DNA of 34,500 nucleotides from a virus: positions 1 through 34,500 of IMG/VR virus record IMGVR_UViG_3300036878_000019. One strand, 5' to 3'. Position 1 is the stretch's first letter. Every line of letters starts with the position of its first letter. Positions 23,353 through 30,500 of this stretch are shown here, one piece after another. The position numbers and the translations under genes are program-made. The notes beneath the pieces were generated by a model. That model was not told where the DNA came from and searched no databases. It saw only the letters and a list, made by a program, of their open reading frames with translations.

Positions 23353-23639
23353 ACTGGCCGCCAGAGTGAGAAGTTGTTGATGGTGTCGAATTCGCGGTTG
23401 CAGTGTGCGCACATGATGCCGTATCCGCCGGCGATCTCGTTTTCGATTCTGGCGCGCCAGTTGGTGTGGCATTTGGCGCATTTGAAGTAGGGCGGCGGAT
23501 CGAACGCCGGGCATGGCCGGTCGTGGTGTCCGGTGCCGATCATGGCAGCCGGTTTGTTGCAGTCGCCGCAGGGGATGTTGCTGTCGTAGTAGGCGGTTTC
23601 GAGTTCACAGATTTGGCGGATCAGTGTGGGTGTGGTCAT
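23349..23639 (-). CDS. Zinc-ribbon protein
   Basis: 96 residues from an ATG at 23639 (ATGA overlap). Cysteines occur as CGDC (24-27), Cys43, CAKC (54-57) and CAHC (77-80), so two zinc sites are possible. The sequence around them (PCGDCNKPAAM, YFKCAKCHTNW, GIMCAHCNREFD) is typical of small phage zinc ribbons that bind nucleic acid or protein. It lies in a chain of coupled genes between a hypothetical gene and the arm end. The partner is unknown. Confidence 0.72.
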   Translation of the reverse strand: MTTPTLIRQICELETAYYDSNIPCGDCNKPAAMIGTGHHDRPCPAFDPPPYFKCAKCHTNWRARIENEIAGGYGIMCAHCNREFDTINNFSLWRPV

Positions 23640-24031
23640 TTCATGCCTGCTTCTCTGAGGTATTGCTGGTCGGTTTTCAAAACGAGGCGCAGCCAGTCGA
23701 TGTAGGGGACGGCTTCGAGGGTCCACAGGCCGACCATGGGGTCGCGGTGGGCGTTGACGGGTGTGAACAGGAATTCGGTTGCTTGTTGGATGGTGACAGC
23801 GATTTTGCCGAGGTTGCGGGCGAATGGTTCGAGGTTGTGTGGTGATCCTGGGTCGGAGTCGCCGATCAAGGCGATGCCGGGGAGTGTGGTGTCGCTGATG
23901 TCGCCTGCGCGGTTGACGCGGAATGTGATGTCGCGGTAGATGATTTCGTTGACGATGACGGCGCCGTATTCGCGGGATAGGTCGACGGCGTGGGCGCGGA
24001 CCAGGACGTTTTTGAGGTTTTCGTCGCTCAT
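23636..24031 (-). CDS. 131-residue hypothetical protein
   Basis: Starts at an ATG at 24031, five bases after the WhiB stop, and ends in an ATGA overlap. It contains ENLKNVLVRAHAVDLSREYG, then strands (AVIVNEIIYRDITFRV) and helices (LEPFARNLGKIAVTIQQATE, YIDWLRLVLKTDQQYL). It looks like a single alpha/beta domain without obvious catalytic residues. No family recognised. Confidence 0.7.
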   Translation of the reverse strand: MSDENLKNVLVRAHAVDLSREYGAVIVNEIIYRDITFRVNRAGDISDTTLPGIALIGDSDPGSPHNLEPFARNLGKIAVTIQQATEFLFTPVNAHRDPMVGLWTLEAVPYIDWLRLVLKTDQQYLREAGMK

Positions 24032-24036
24032 CGGAT

Positions 24037-24381
24037 TTATCGGTCCTCCCGGTCGTATCCGCGTTGTTTTGATGTTTTTCCGCCCCAGATTCCGTAGCGT
24101 TCGTCATGCGCGAGTGCGTATTCGAGGCATTCGTTGGTGACTGGGCAGCTGCGGCAGACGGTTTTCGCTTCGGCGATGATGATGCGGCGGCGTCTTTCGG
24201 CTTGGGATCGTTTCATTCCCGACCTGTTTGCGCCTTCGCGTGCTGGTGGTGGGTAGAAGATTTCAGGTCGTGAATGGCCCATGCAGGCGGCGTCGAATTT
24301 CCAGTGTTCGCCGGGGTCGACGATGTCGGTGACGCGCCGCATGGCTGCTGGGCGTGCTGGTTTGTGCGCCACGGCTGTCAT
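24037..24381 (-). CDS. WhiB-family iron-sulfur transcription regulator
   Basis: 114 residues. The four WhiB cysteines are present: Cys33 (AACMGH), Cys76, Cys79 and Cys85 (VCRSCPVTNECLEYAL), followed by the GIWGG turn at 97-101 and a basic C-terminal tail that binds DNA. WhiB proteins hold a 4Fe-4S cluster and bind the principal sigma factor. Phage versions, such as WhiB of mycobacteriophage TM4, interfere with host WhiB2 and cell division. It is coupled by ATGA to the upstream small gene. A second WhiB-like gene lies at 31411-31779. Confidence 0.92.
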   Translation of the reverse strand: MTAVAHKPARPAAMRRVTDIVDPGEHWKFDAACMGHSRPEIFYPPPAREGANRSGMKRSQAERRRRIIIAEAKTVCRSCPVTNECLEYALAHDERYGIWGGKTSKQRGYDREDR

Positions 24382-24545
24382 CCGCCGGGAACCAGCTGTG
24401 CGGTGTTGAGGTAGAGCAGGTTTGTGTCGTCGTCGGGTTGGACGGCGGCGGTGGTGTTGGTGTCGAGTTCGTGGATTGTTCCGTGGCGGATGTGGTTTTT
24501 GGTGTGGTGCCAGGAGACGCGGTCACCGATGGCGAATGCGGTCAT
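24378..24545 (-). CDS. Small SH3/KOW-like protein
   Basis: 55 residues from an ATG at 24545 in an ATGA overlap with the resolvase gene, ending in ATGA with the WhiB gene. The sequence FAIGDRVSWHHTKNHIRHGTIHELD followed by NLLYLNTAQLVPGG follows the short beta-barrel pattern (G-D-x-V-x-W, G-T-I, final strand) of KOW/SH3-like modules that contact nucleic acid or protein. The call of fold is from pattern only. Confidence 0.68.
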   Translation of the reverse strand: MTAFAIGDRVSWHHTKNHIRHGTIHELDTNTTAAVQPDDDTNLLYLNTAQLVPGG

Positions 24546-25168
24546 GCGCGAACCGTCGTTTCGGGCCAGGTGCATTTGGCGACGTTTTCGATGTGCCGGC
24601 GGCGAGGGGTGAATGGCAGCGACCAGTCGAGGTGCATGGCGGCCATCGTCGCCATCGCGACGGCGTCTGCGCGGTTGTCGTTGGTGATGGCTTCGACGAC
24701 GTCGGGGCAGCCCGCCCACAGGGCGCGGGTTTCGGTGAGCACGAGTTTTTTGTCGGCGTGGCCGTGGCTGGTGGCGAACATCGCCCGAACGGTGGGGACG
24801 ATGACGGCGATGGGGATGTTGCGGGCGTCCAGGGCGGCGACGATGCCCCAGAACACGCCGGCGCGGTCCCATTGGGATGGGAGCCGGTTGGCGTAGGCGG
24901 GGCCTTCGATGACGGCGAGGCGGTAGTCGAGGTTGAGTTCGATGCCGTGGTCGTCGATGACGTCGATGACGCGTCGGGTTTGGGCGCGGATGCGGCGCGC
25001 CCGCCGTGTCCAGGGGTCGCTTCTGTGTCCCTGTTCGCCGACGTCGCGGATCAGAACGGGTCGGCTGGTGTCACCACTGCCGCGGGCGATGATTGCGATG
25101 CCAGCGGCCGTCATAGACGGGTCTACGCCGATAACGGCTGGCCGGCGGTCGTCGGTCACGGTCACCAT
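24542..25168 (-). CDS. RuvC-like Holliday junction resolvase
   Basis: 208 residues. The acidic residues of the RNase H-fold resolvase are in place: Asp16 (IGVDPSMTAAGIA), Glu88 (LAVIEGPAY), and Asp164/Asp168 (TNDNRADAVAMATM). The enzyme resolves four-way junctions and branched replication products before packaging, in partnership with the RecT recombination genes. The start is taken as ATG at 25168; a GTG at 25165 would give a GTGA overlap with the upstream stop. The frame is open further upstream as a shadow. The C-terminal end is basic. Confidence 0.85.
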   Translation of the reverse strand: MVTVTDDRRPAVIGVDPSMTAAGIAIIARGSGDTSRPVLIRDVGEQGHRSDPWTRRARRIRAQTRRVIDVIDDHGIELNLDYRLAVIEGPAYANRLPSQWDRAGVFWGIVAALDARNIPIAVIVPTVRAMFATSHGHADKKLVLTETRALWAGCPDVVEAITNDNRADAVAMATMAAMHLDWSLPFTPRRRHIENVAKCTWPETTVRA

Positions 25169-25437
25169 CCGGGTCTGAATTCGCATCGGGCGTAGTGGAC
25201 GACGCGGCTGAAGTGGCGGCCTTTGCTGAGCTGGTTGTTGGTGACGCAGCGGTCGCCTGGTCCGGAGTTGCATGTCGGGCATGTGGTTCGGAGTGCGCGT
25301 TTGACGATCAGGTTGTTCGGGTTGGCCAGTTTCGAGACGAAGCCGCCGCCGGCTATGCGGTGACTTTTAAGGCTTCGGCTTTGGCGGCGAAGAACTCGCG
25401 GATAGCGGCTTGGGATTCCTGTTTGCCGTTGCAGCAC
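25162..25437 (-). CDS. Small zinc-knuckle protein, start uncertain
   Basis: The C-terminal 50 residues carry a clear zinc motif: TTCPTCNSGPGDRC followed by GRHFSRVVHYARC (Cys53, Cys56, Cys64, His75/His81 if counted from a GTG at 25437). This C-x2-C-x3-PG-x-x-C pattern with a downstream R-H-x-x-R is common in short actinophage proteins. The start is a problem: the only canonical in-frame start is the GTG at 25437, which overlaps the upstream gene by 85 bases. A non-canonical start near 25352 is also possible. The gene ends overlapping the resolvase. Confidence 0.6.
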   Translation of the reverse strand: MLQRQTGIPSRYPRVLRRQSRSLKSHRIAGGGFVSKLANPNNLIVKRALRTTCPTCNSGPGDRCVTNNQLSKGRHFSRVVHYARCEFRPGW

Positions 25438-25841
25438 TGCAGTCCGATCTCGGCCTTGACGAGGCGGTCGGTGGGGTTTTCGACCGGCCCTGTGATGAAT
25501 CCATCGGCGACGCTGTGGATTTCGTCGGCGGCTTTAGCGTCGAAGGTTTCCTGTCGGTGTTCGCGTTCCGGCTCGGCTTCACGGTCGAGCCGATCGCGCT
25601 TGATGCGGCGGGCATGACTGAGCAGGTCACCGATACCGATAGCGCGGTCACGGGGCTCGTCGTAAAACGCCTGCAGTCCGTCGAGCAGCTCGCCGCGCTG
25701 TAGCCGGTGCTGGTGCACTTTCTCGGCCCATGCGGCGATGCGTGCCTTGTCGGCGCGCGGCGCTCGGTCGTCGAGGATGGCAGCGAGTTTGAGCACTTCA
25801 GTGATGGCGAACAGGTCGGCTTCGGTTGCGTCGATGTTCAC
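25353..25841 (-). CDS. 162-residue hypothetical protein after replication initiator
   Basis: It begins at a GTG at 25841 in a GTGA overlap with the initiator stop. Helical pattern throughout: LFAITEVLKLAAILDD, KARIAAWAEKVHQHRLQRGELLDGLQAFYDE, then a highly charged segment with EREHRQETFDAKAADE and a C-terminal AIREFFAAKAEAL. The first 85 residues (D-R-x-P-R-x-D-x-x-R-x-x-A-W) match a domain often found next to actinophage replication genes. It might help load the helicase, but that is inference. Confidence 0.7.
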   Translation of the reverse strand: MNIDATEADLFAITEVLKLAAILDDRAPRADKARIAAWAEKVHQHRLQRGELLDGLQAFYDEPRDRAIGIGDLLSHARRIKRDRLDREAEPEREHRQETFDAKAADEIHSVADGFITGPVENPTDRLVKAEIGLQCCNGKQESQAAIREFFAAKAEALKVTA

Positions 25842-26704
25842 AGGGTGGTGACCTCCTGCAGCAGTTCGGCGAGGGCCTGGTCGTAGTCGAGCGCTTTGGC
25901 GGTGGGTTTGCCGTTGGTGTTGGCGCGGTTGTTCGCTTTGTGGACGAAGTTCGGGATCTGGCTTGGCGACCAGGAGTCGCTCGCTGTCCACGCTTTGAGT
26001 CCGGCCGCGATGCTCGGGGGCGAAATGTTGGATTTAAGGCATTTATCGATTTGGGTGCCGATGCCGGCGAGCAGCCCGGTTTCGATGGGGGTTGGCAGGG
26101 CTCTGCTGAACGCTTCGGCGATCCGGTAGGCGGTTGGGGATCGGGCCGTGAGGTTGGCTTCGCGGATGCGCTCAAGGGCTTTTTCCCGCCCGTCTGGTTC
26201 GCGCGCGTTGCTTTGGTGAGGGGGGGGATCTACGTAACCAGAGTTCTCTTGTTGGGTTGGGTTGGGTTGGGTATACCCGGGACTTCGCCGTGACTCCTGG
26301 TGTGACTCACGCTGTCCGTCACGTGGGGTGTCACGCTGTGACTCCTCCTGTGACTCCTCCTGTGACGAACTGCGTGACTTCTGCTTGCGTTTGCGCGCTA
26401 ATTCGCGGTCTGCCTCGATCTTTTCGCGACTGTCCTGTCGTCCGGGGCCTACGAAATCGTGGAACTGGTAGCCGAGTTCGCCGTCGCGTTCCTGGCCGTC
26501 GATCCATAGCCCGACTGCGACCAGTTTGCGTGCTTTTCTGGTTCCGTTCGGCTGCTTTTTGACCCACCATTCGGGTACGAATCCGTCGGTTAGGTAGCGC
26601 ATGCACCAGGATCCGGCGCGGGTCCACATGCCGATTGCATCGTCGCCGGCGCGTTCGGCTTTGGGGTGTGAGTCGAGCCCATCGTCAACACGGAAGTGGG
26701 GCAT
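25838..26704 (-). CDS. Replication initiator-like protein
   Basis: 288 residues. The N-terminus (MPHFRVDDGLDSHPKAERAGDDAIGMW, WCMRYLTDGFVPEWWVKKQ, RKARKLVAVGLW) is the winged-helix start characteristic of actinophage replication initiation proteins. A disordered Gln/Glu/Ser/Arg linker lies at about residues 95-160. The C-terminal region (TAYRIAEAFSRALPTPI, QIDKCLKSNISPPSIAAGLKAW) resembles the helicase-loader-binding half. As in lambda O, the linker-coding DNA carries repeated short words that could be the origin. The ATG at 26704 overlaps the ParB-like stop (TGATG). Confidence 0.82.
   Translation of the reverse strand: MPHFRVDDGLDSHPKAERAGDDAIGMWTRAGSWCMRYLTDGFVPEWWVKKQPNGTRKARKLVAVGLWIDGQERDGELGYQFHDFVGPGRQDSREKIEADRELARKRKQKSRSSSQEESQEESQRDTPRDGQRESHQESRRSPGYTQPNPTQQENSGYVDPPPHQSNAREPDGREKALERIREANLTARSPTAYRIAEAFSRALPTPIETGLLAGIGTQIDKCLKSNISPPSIAAGLKAWTASDSWSPSQIPNFVHKANNRANTNGKPTAKALDYDQALAELLQEVTTL
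26251..26272 (+). repeat. Four-tract G-repeat inside the initiator gene
   Basis: The + strand has GTTGGG four times in a row (G3 tracts with TT loops), followed directly by the palindromes GTATAC and CCCGGG. Four G3 tracts with two-base loops are a classical quadruplex-forming arrangement. On the coding strand it encodes the short Thr/Gln/Pro/Asn stretch TQPNPTQQ. It borders the iteron-like array. Confidence 0.7.
26290..26378. repeat. Iteron-like array, candidate replication origin
   Basis: Eight copies of GTGAC or its complement lie in 89 bases: direct at 26290, 26302, 26338, 26350, 26362 and 26374, inverted (GTCAC) at 26318 and 26330. Within each cluster the spacing is exactly 12. The most regular copies extend to TGTGACTCCTCC. 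It lies within the linker-coding part of the initiator gene, beside the G-repeat. This resembles lambda ori inside O. The 12-base period also encodes the SQEE-type protein repeat, so selection on protein alone is the alternative. Confidence 0.55.
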
Positions 26705-27573
26705 CAGTGGTTGACCTCGACGCGGTTGCCGCGCGAGCTGTTGCAGCTTCGGTCCGCCTTGGCTTTCGGCAGGGAGCCGGTCCAGCGCGGCGGGAACACC
26801 AGGCGCGGACCGGGCTGCTTGTTGTACAGGTTGAGCATCACAATCGCGGCGAGCTTGGCCATGGAGCCCGGCGTAGTTTCACGAAGGGCCTTGGCCTGGT
26901 AGCCGATTCGGCGAGGCGGTATCTGCGCCATCGCGTGAATGATCCTGTCGGCGTCCAGGCGCTCGTTGAAGGCGGCGATGACGTTAGCGAGCCCCGCGAC
27001 GATGGGTGCGTCGTAGGCCCCGCGTTCGGTACCCCACGCGGTGATGAGAAGGTGCAGTGTCGCGTCGAGCAGGTCGAAACCTTGGGCGCTGTTCGCGATT
27101 TTCTCTAGTGTGCTGATGCAGGCGATGACGCCGTCGGTGCCGGATTGTTCGCTGATGCGGAGTCCGTGTTTGGTGACGGTTTTCTCGATTGATGAGACGA
27201 GCTGGTCGCCGGCGGTGCGGCGTGCTCGCCAGTGGTCCCAGGTGGTGATCTGTTTGCGTTGCCGGTTCAGTTTGTCGAACAGTGCGGCTTCGTCGGCGAG
27301 TGACAGCCCTTCGTGGACGTTGGCGACCAGGATGGGCGGTTCGGTAAGGTATTTGGCTGCGGCCCAGCGGTGTTGGCCGTCCAGCACGGCATAACGTGGT
27401 GTGTGGTTTTCGCCGCGGTCTGATACTTCGAGGATGCCGGCTAGGCGTCGGTCCCAGGTGTCGCCGATGCGGCGCACCCGGGGAACGTCGAGGACACGTT
27501 GGTAGCTTAGGTCGGCGAAGATTTCGTCGATGTTGAGCGCCATGACGTAGACGTTGGTTTCGGCAGTGGTCAC
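26704..27573 (-). CDS. ParB-like nuclease-domain protein
   Basis: 289 residues. A ParB-type N-terminal domain is visible: LSYQRVLDVPRVRRIGDTWD, LAGILEVSDRG, then YAVLDGQHRWAAAKYL with DGQHR at 65-69, and LFDKLNRQRKQITTWDHW. Proteins of this DUF6551-like type are common in actinophage early regions; the fold binds nucleotides and sometimes cuts DNA. The C-terminal half is helical. A GTG at 27573 was taken as the start; an ATG at 27543 would remove the first ten residues. It lies directly upstream of the initiator gene, suggesting a replication role. Confidence 0.82.
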   Translation of the reverse strand: MTTAETNVYVMALNIDEIFADLSYQRVLDVPRVRRIGDTWDRRLAGILEVSDRGENHTPRYAVLDGQHRWAAAKYLTEPPILVANVHEGLSLADEAALFDKLNRQRKQITTWDHWRARRTAGDQLVSSIEKTVTKHGLRISEQSGTDGVIACISTLEKIANSAQGFDLLDATLHLLITAWGTERGAYDAPIVAGLANVIAAFNERLDADRIIHAMAQIPPRRIGYQAKALRETTPGSMAKLAAIVMLNLYNKQPGPRLVFPPRWTGSLPKAKADRSCNSSRGNRVEVNH

Positions 27574-27576
27574 GGT

Positions 27577-27825
27577 TTACTGGGCCTGCACTTCGTCGGG
27601 TAGGTGTTCGTCGTCGTAGTTCGGCGGCTGCGGGCTGCCGCGGCCGCCGAAGTAACGGACCCGTTGTCCTTCAGTGGGTATGCGGCGGGTTTCGACATGG
27701 GTGTACGGGTGCTCAAACCGGACGGTGGTGACACGGTGATGCTGGCCGTGAACGTCGGGTCCCAGGACGTCGCCGGCCCGGATTGATCCGGTTCGGTCGC
27801 CGCGGTATTTGATCTGCTTGGCCAT
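27577..27825 (-). CDS. 82-residue basic hypothetical protein
   Basis: Starts at an ATG at 27825 that shares its A with the upstream stop (TGATG). It begins AKQIKYRGDRTGSIRAGDVLGPDVHG and continues with strands (HRVTTVRFEHPYTHVETRRI), ending in an acidic tail (YDDEHLPDEVQAQ). The pattern is that of a small beta-barrel with basic face. No family recognised. It ends three bases before the ParB-like gene. Confidence 0.7.
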   Translation of the reverse strand: MAKQIKYRGDRTGSIRAGDVLGPDVHGQHHRVTTVRFEHPYTHVETRRIPTEGQRVRYFGGRGSPQPPNYDDEHLPDEVQAQ

Positions 27826-28040
27826 CAGGTTTGAGCTGCTCGGTGGCGGAATCGTTCTGCAGCAGCGTCTATTTCGGCGGCTAGCAGGCCGATGTCGGTG
27901 TAGGCGGCGTTGCGTTCTCGGATGGCGTCGGCGCATCGCTGTAGCCAGAGGTCGCGTTCCTGCTCGGCCGCTTTGAGGTCGGCGCGGGCGGCTTTGAGGT
28001 CGTCTTGGAGGTGGTCGATTTCGGCGCCGATATCGAGCAT
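27825..28040 (-). CDS. 71-residue coiled-coil protein
   Basis: From the ATG at 28040, which lies five bases after the upstream stop. Nearly the whole protein is a heptad-patterned helix (IDHLQDDLKAARADLKAAEQ, then LLAAEIDAAAERFRHRA) broken by a W-L-Q-R-C segment. It probably forms a dimeric coiled coil. Its role is unknown. A longer frame upstream overlaps the previous gene and is rejected. Confidence 0.7.
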   Translation of the reverse strand: MLDIGAEIDHLQDDLKAARADLKAAEQERDLWLQRCADAIRERNAAYTDIGLLAAEIDAAAERFRHRAAQT

Positions 28041-28045
28041 GGTTT

Positions 28046-28390
28046 TCAAGCGTTCACCGCCAGCGGCTCGAGCGTGAAGGTGGCGCCGAGCGCCTCCTCC
28101 TGCTGTTTCAGCCACGCCAGGATGACCGTGTCGGGCGCTCCCGGGGTTGGCGGCTTCACATCCGCCAGCTCAGGATGCTGCGCCAGGACGGCCGGGCGCG
28201 CGGTGTCGATGTACGCCTGGGTGTCGTCCGGGTGCGGCACCTGGTGGGCCATGAATCCGAGGACGCGGATGCATTCCTTGTAGGTGCAGAAGATCTGGGT
28301 GGCCGATCCACAAGCGATGGTGAGGACAGCGCCGATCGGGAATTCGTTGTACGCCAACGGCTCTGCCGGTTGCGTCTGCCGGGCGATCAC
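28046..28390 (-). CDS. 114-residue hypothetical protein
   Basis: Starts at a GTG at 28390 (GTGA overlap). It contains AVLTIACGSATQIFCTYKECIRVLGFMAHQVPHPDD, then IDTARPAVLAQHPELADVKPP and VILAWLKQQEEALGATF. Proteins with this layout, short strands with scattered Cys followed by a P-x-V-L-x-x-H-P-E-L segment, recur in actinophage early regions. The function is unknown. Confidence 0.7.
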   Translation of the reverse strand: MIARQTQPAEPLAYNEFPIGAVLTIACGSATQIFCTYKECIRVLGFMAHQVPHPDDTQAYIDTARPAVLAQHPELADVKPPTPGAPDTVILAWLKQQEEALGATFTLEPLAVNA

Positions 28391-28740
28391 TCGTTGCCGT
28401 CCTCGTCGTCGGCGGGGTTGCCGTCGCCGTCGAACAGCTCGCCCTGGTCGCTGTCGGTGACCGGTTCAGTTTCGCCGGGCTTCCACACCGAGATAATCGA
28501 CATCTTTCTCGAATAACGCATCTCACCGTCGGCGCGGCGCGCGCGCCCGTCGCAGACACATTCCGCCTTAACCAGATACGTCACGACGTCGCCAATCTTG
28601 GGCGGATTTGGGAGCGCCTTCGGCGTCGCACCGAACCCGACATACGCGTCGATCGACAATCCTGATTCAGTGTCGATGTCCAGCTTGTCGAGATCATTCG
28701 ACGACGGGACGTCCTGCGGCTTTTCAGAAACAATCCCCAT
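28387..28740 (-). CDS. Conserved early protein near RecT
   Basis: 117 residues from an ATG at 28740. Residues 25-85 (DTESGLSIDAYVGFGATPKALPNPPKIGDVVTYLVKAECV, RYSRKMSIISVWKPGE) are a beta-rich domain; the last 25 residues are acidic (GELFDGDGNPADDEDGNE). This conserved type is seen near RecT genes in actinophages and may be a single-strand-binding or recombination accessory protein, since it has an OB-like strand pattern with an acidic tail. That role is inference. It starts one base after the repeat protein stop. Confidence 0.7.
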   Translation of the reverse strand: MGIVSEKPQDVPSSNDLDKLDIDTESGLSIDAYVGFGATPKALPNPPKIGDVVTYLVKAECVCDGRARRADGEMRYSRKMSIISVWKPGETEPVTDSDQGELFDGDGNPADDEDGNE

Positions 28741-28741
28741 A

Positions 28742-29449
28742 TCAGACTCCGATCCGGGTGAGTGCGTGGTTGATTGCTGCGTGGTCGATGTCGGTGTTGC
28801 CGTCGAGACCTTGGATTTGGCGCCAGCATTCGATTGCGTTGCGGGTGAATTGGATGAAGGCCGCACTCTCGGCCGCGCTCCTGGCCGCGCTCCTGGCCGC
28901 ACTCCTGGCCGCACTCTCGGCCGCGCTCCTGGCCGCGCTCCTGGCCGCGCTCCTGGCCGCACTCCTGGCCGCACTCTCGGCCGCACTCTCGGCCGCACTC
29001 CAGGCCGCACTCCAGGCCGCACTCCAGGCGAAAGGAATCACCCCGGCTGCCGCGTCACGGTGCAGCTGCGCGATGCGCCGAACCGCGGCTACACCATCAC
29101 CTTTCGCGAACTGCACGACGCCCCAATCGGGATTGTCGAGCACCTCAGCGATCCACAACGCGTGCACAGCGTCCGAAACCCCGGCAGTCCCGACAGTTTG
29201 CCAACCCAAATCCAGGACAAGCACACTGTTTTCCGGTGACAGCAAACCGTTCAGACCGGCTAGTTCGTCGTTGCACATCTGCACCAGCGCAGCCAACGGG
29301 CGAGCCGAGCACTCGGGATAGTCGGTGATCTGCTTGTCGCCGTTGATGTAGGAAATCACGTTCGTCGCACACCCTTTGCCCGATCCGGGTTGGTGCGAGC
29401 CTTTAGCCAACCGCAACGGGTGGGTGATGCGGTCAAGGTCGATGGCCAT
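28742..29449 (-). CDS. SAA-repeat protein
   Basis: 235 residues. The first 140 residues form a globular domain (RLAKGSHQPGSGKGCATNVISY, SVLVLDLGWQTVG, ALWIAEVLDNPDWG). Residues 142-197 are fourteen tetrapeptides X-S-A-A, with X being Trp three times, then Glu or Arg. A short C-terminal segment (FTRNAIECWRQIQGLDG) follows. Such repeats form a long helix with a charged face and occur in several bacterial and phage proteins without known activity. The ATG at 29449 follows the RecT stop by one base and has a GGAGAC ribosome binding site. Confidence 0.8.
   Translation of the reverse strand: MAIDLDRITHPLRLAKGSHQPGSGKGCATNVISYINGDKQITDYPECSARPLAALVQMCNDELAGLNGLLSPENSVLVLDLGWQTVGTAGVSDAVHALWIAEVLDNPDWGVVQFAKGDGVAAVRRIAQLHRDAAAGVIPFAWSAAWSAAWSAAESAAESAARSAARSAARSAARSAAESAARSAARSAARSAAESAAFIQFTRNAIECWRQIQGLDGNTDIDHAAINHALTRIGV
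28859..29026. repeat. Fourteen 12-bp tandem repeats encoding X-S-A-A
   Basis: A 168-base array of 12-base units, such as GGCCGCGCTCCT, GGCCGCACTCCT, GGCCGCACTCTC and GGCCGCACTCCA on the + strand. The variable bases fall mainly in the X codon. Neighbouring units are often identical, as expected from slippage or unequal exchange. Copy change keeps the frame and varies helix length in the SAA protein. Confidence 0.9.
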
Positions 29450-29450
29450 C

Positions 29451-30500
29451 TTACTTGTCTCCTTCTGTTGTGGTGCTGCTGGTTTCGGCTGCTTCGGCCT
29501 GTTTGATGGCGTGGATATTCAAGATTTCGGTGATCTTCTGGCCGAGCGTGCGGGCCTCATCCCATTTGCCGAGCTTGTGGTTTGTGCCCGCGATCTCGTC
29601 GTCGGTGAGTTCATTCGAGGAGTTGACCGACCGACCGATGATGTGCGAGGTGACGATCAGGCGGTCATCCCTCGCGTCTTTCGGCAGATCGCCCTTTCCA
29701 AACAGCTGATGGAGCCTATTCAGGCCCTTGCGCCGCGCCTCAGGTGTCCAATTACCGTGCGCGTCGGCCTCACCGGACGTTCCATCGTCGACGGTTTCGG
29801 CGTCGACGACATCCTGGCGTTGCTGTTCGCGGCGTTCACGCGCAGCTCGCATTCCTCCGACACCGGATCCGCCCGGACGCTTCACCGCGCCGGTTGGCGA
29901 TTGGTCGACCTCAAGTTCTTCGACACTGTAGGCGATGCCCAACAGAACATGCGGCGCCAAATGACGGCAAACCTCGGAGAGCGATTTGGCGTAAAGCATT
30001 GCGCGCGGGTCGGTTTCATACTTTTTATTCGACGTGTACCCAGCTTGGGCGGCATCCTCGATTGTCCAACGCGACTCCTCGTCGGGGATGTCAGTATCCG
30101 GGTTGCGGCCCGGTTCCCAGCCGTGAATCTCGACGGCCTCATTTGTCTTCTCCACTGTGCGGAACTTGTAGCCTTTAGCCTTCAACAGCGCGCCCATCGT
30201 GCGGGCATAGATAGCTGGTGATCCGTTGACGGCGAACACGTTCTGCAACGCCTGGATCGGGTTCAGCCCGAGTTCGGCGCCGTAGAGGATGGCGGCCGTC
30301 GCGTCGTCGGCTTGGCGGCGGAACCGCGTCGGAACCATCTCGGTGAGGACGAGTTTCTCGGCGAGCTCGTAAGCGGATTGCATCGCGACCGCATGCTGCT
30401 GCAGCGTGGCGACCGCCGTACTGGTTGCGGGCCGGCCGGGCGGCAGAACGCTTATCTCGGACTCTGTATCGCGGACGGCGATGTCGGTATTGTCGGTCAT
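29451..30500 (-). CDS. recT: RecT-family single-strand annealing protein
   Basis: 349 residues. RecT core features: LVLTEMVPTRFRRQADDATAAILYGAELGLNPIQALQNVFAVNGSPAIYA, then LKAKGYKFR, W-T-I-E-D-A-A-Q-A-G-Y, and DPRAMLYAKSLSEVCRHLAPHVL. It anneals complementary single strands in homologous recombination and partners the YqaJ-like nuclease just upstream (ATGA overlap). The C-terminal 100 residues are charged and low-complexity. The ATG at 30500 has AAAGGAG five bases upstream. Confidence 0.93.
   Translation of the reverse strand: MTDNTDIAVRDTESEISVLPPGRPATSTAVATLQQHAVAMQSAYELAEKLVLTEMVPTRFRRQADDATAAILYGAELGLNPIQALQNVFAVNGSPAIYARTMGALLKAKGYKFRTVEKTNEAVEIHGWEPGRNPDTDIPDEESRWTIEDAAQAGYTSNKKYETDPRAMLYAKSLSEVCRHLAPHVLLGIAYSVEELEVDQSPTGAVKRPGGSGVGGMRAARERREQQRQDVVDAETVDDGTSGEADAHGNWTPEARRKGLNRLHQLFGKGDLPKDARDDRLIVTSHIIGRSVNSSNELTDDEIAGTNHKLGKWDEARTLGQKITEILNIHAIKQAEAAETSSTTTEGDK

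Noticed and set aside
26290-26378. Periodic GTGAC words considered as CRISPR
   Set aside because: Repeats are five bases with 12-base period, no unique spacers and no cas genes in the window.
28859-29026. Tandem array considered as CRISPR
   Set aside because: Units are 12 bases with no spacers and keep a reading frame; it is a protein-coding repeat.
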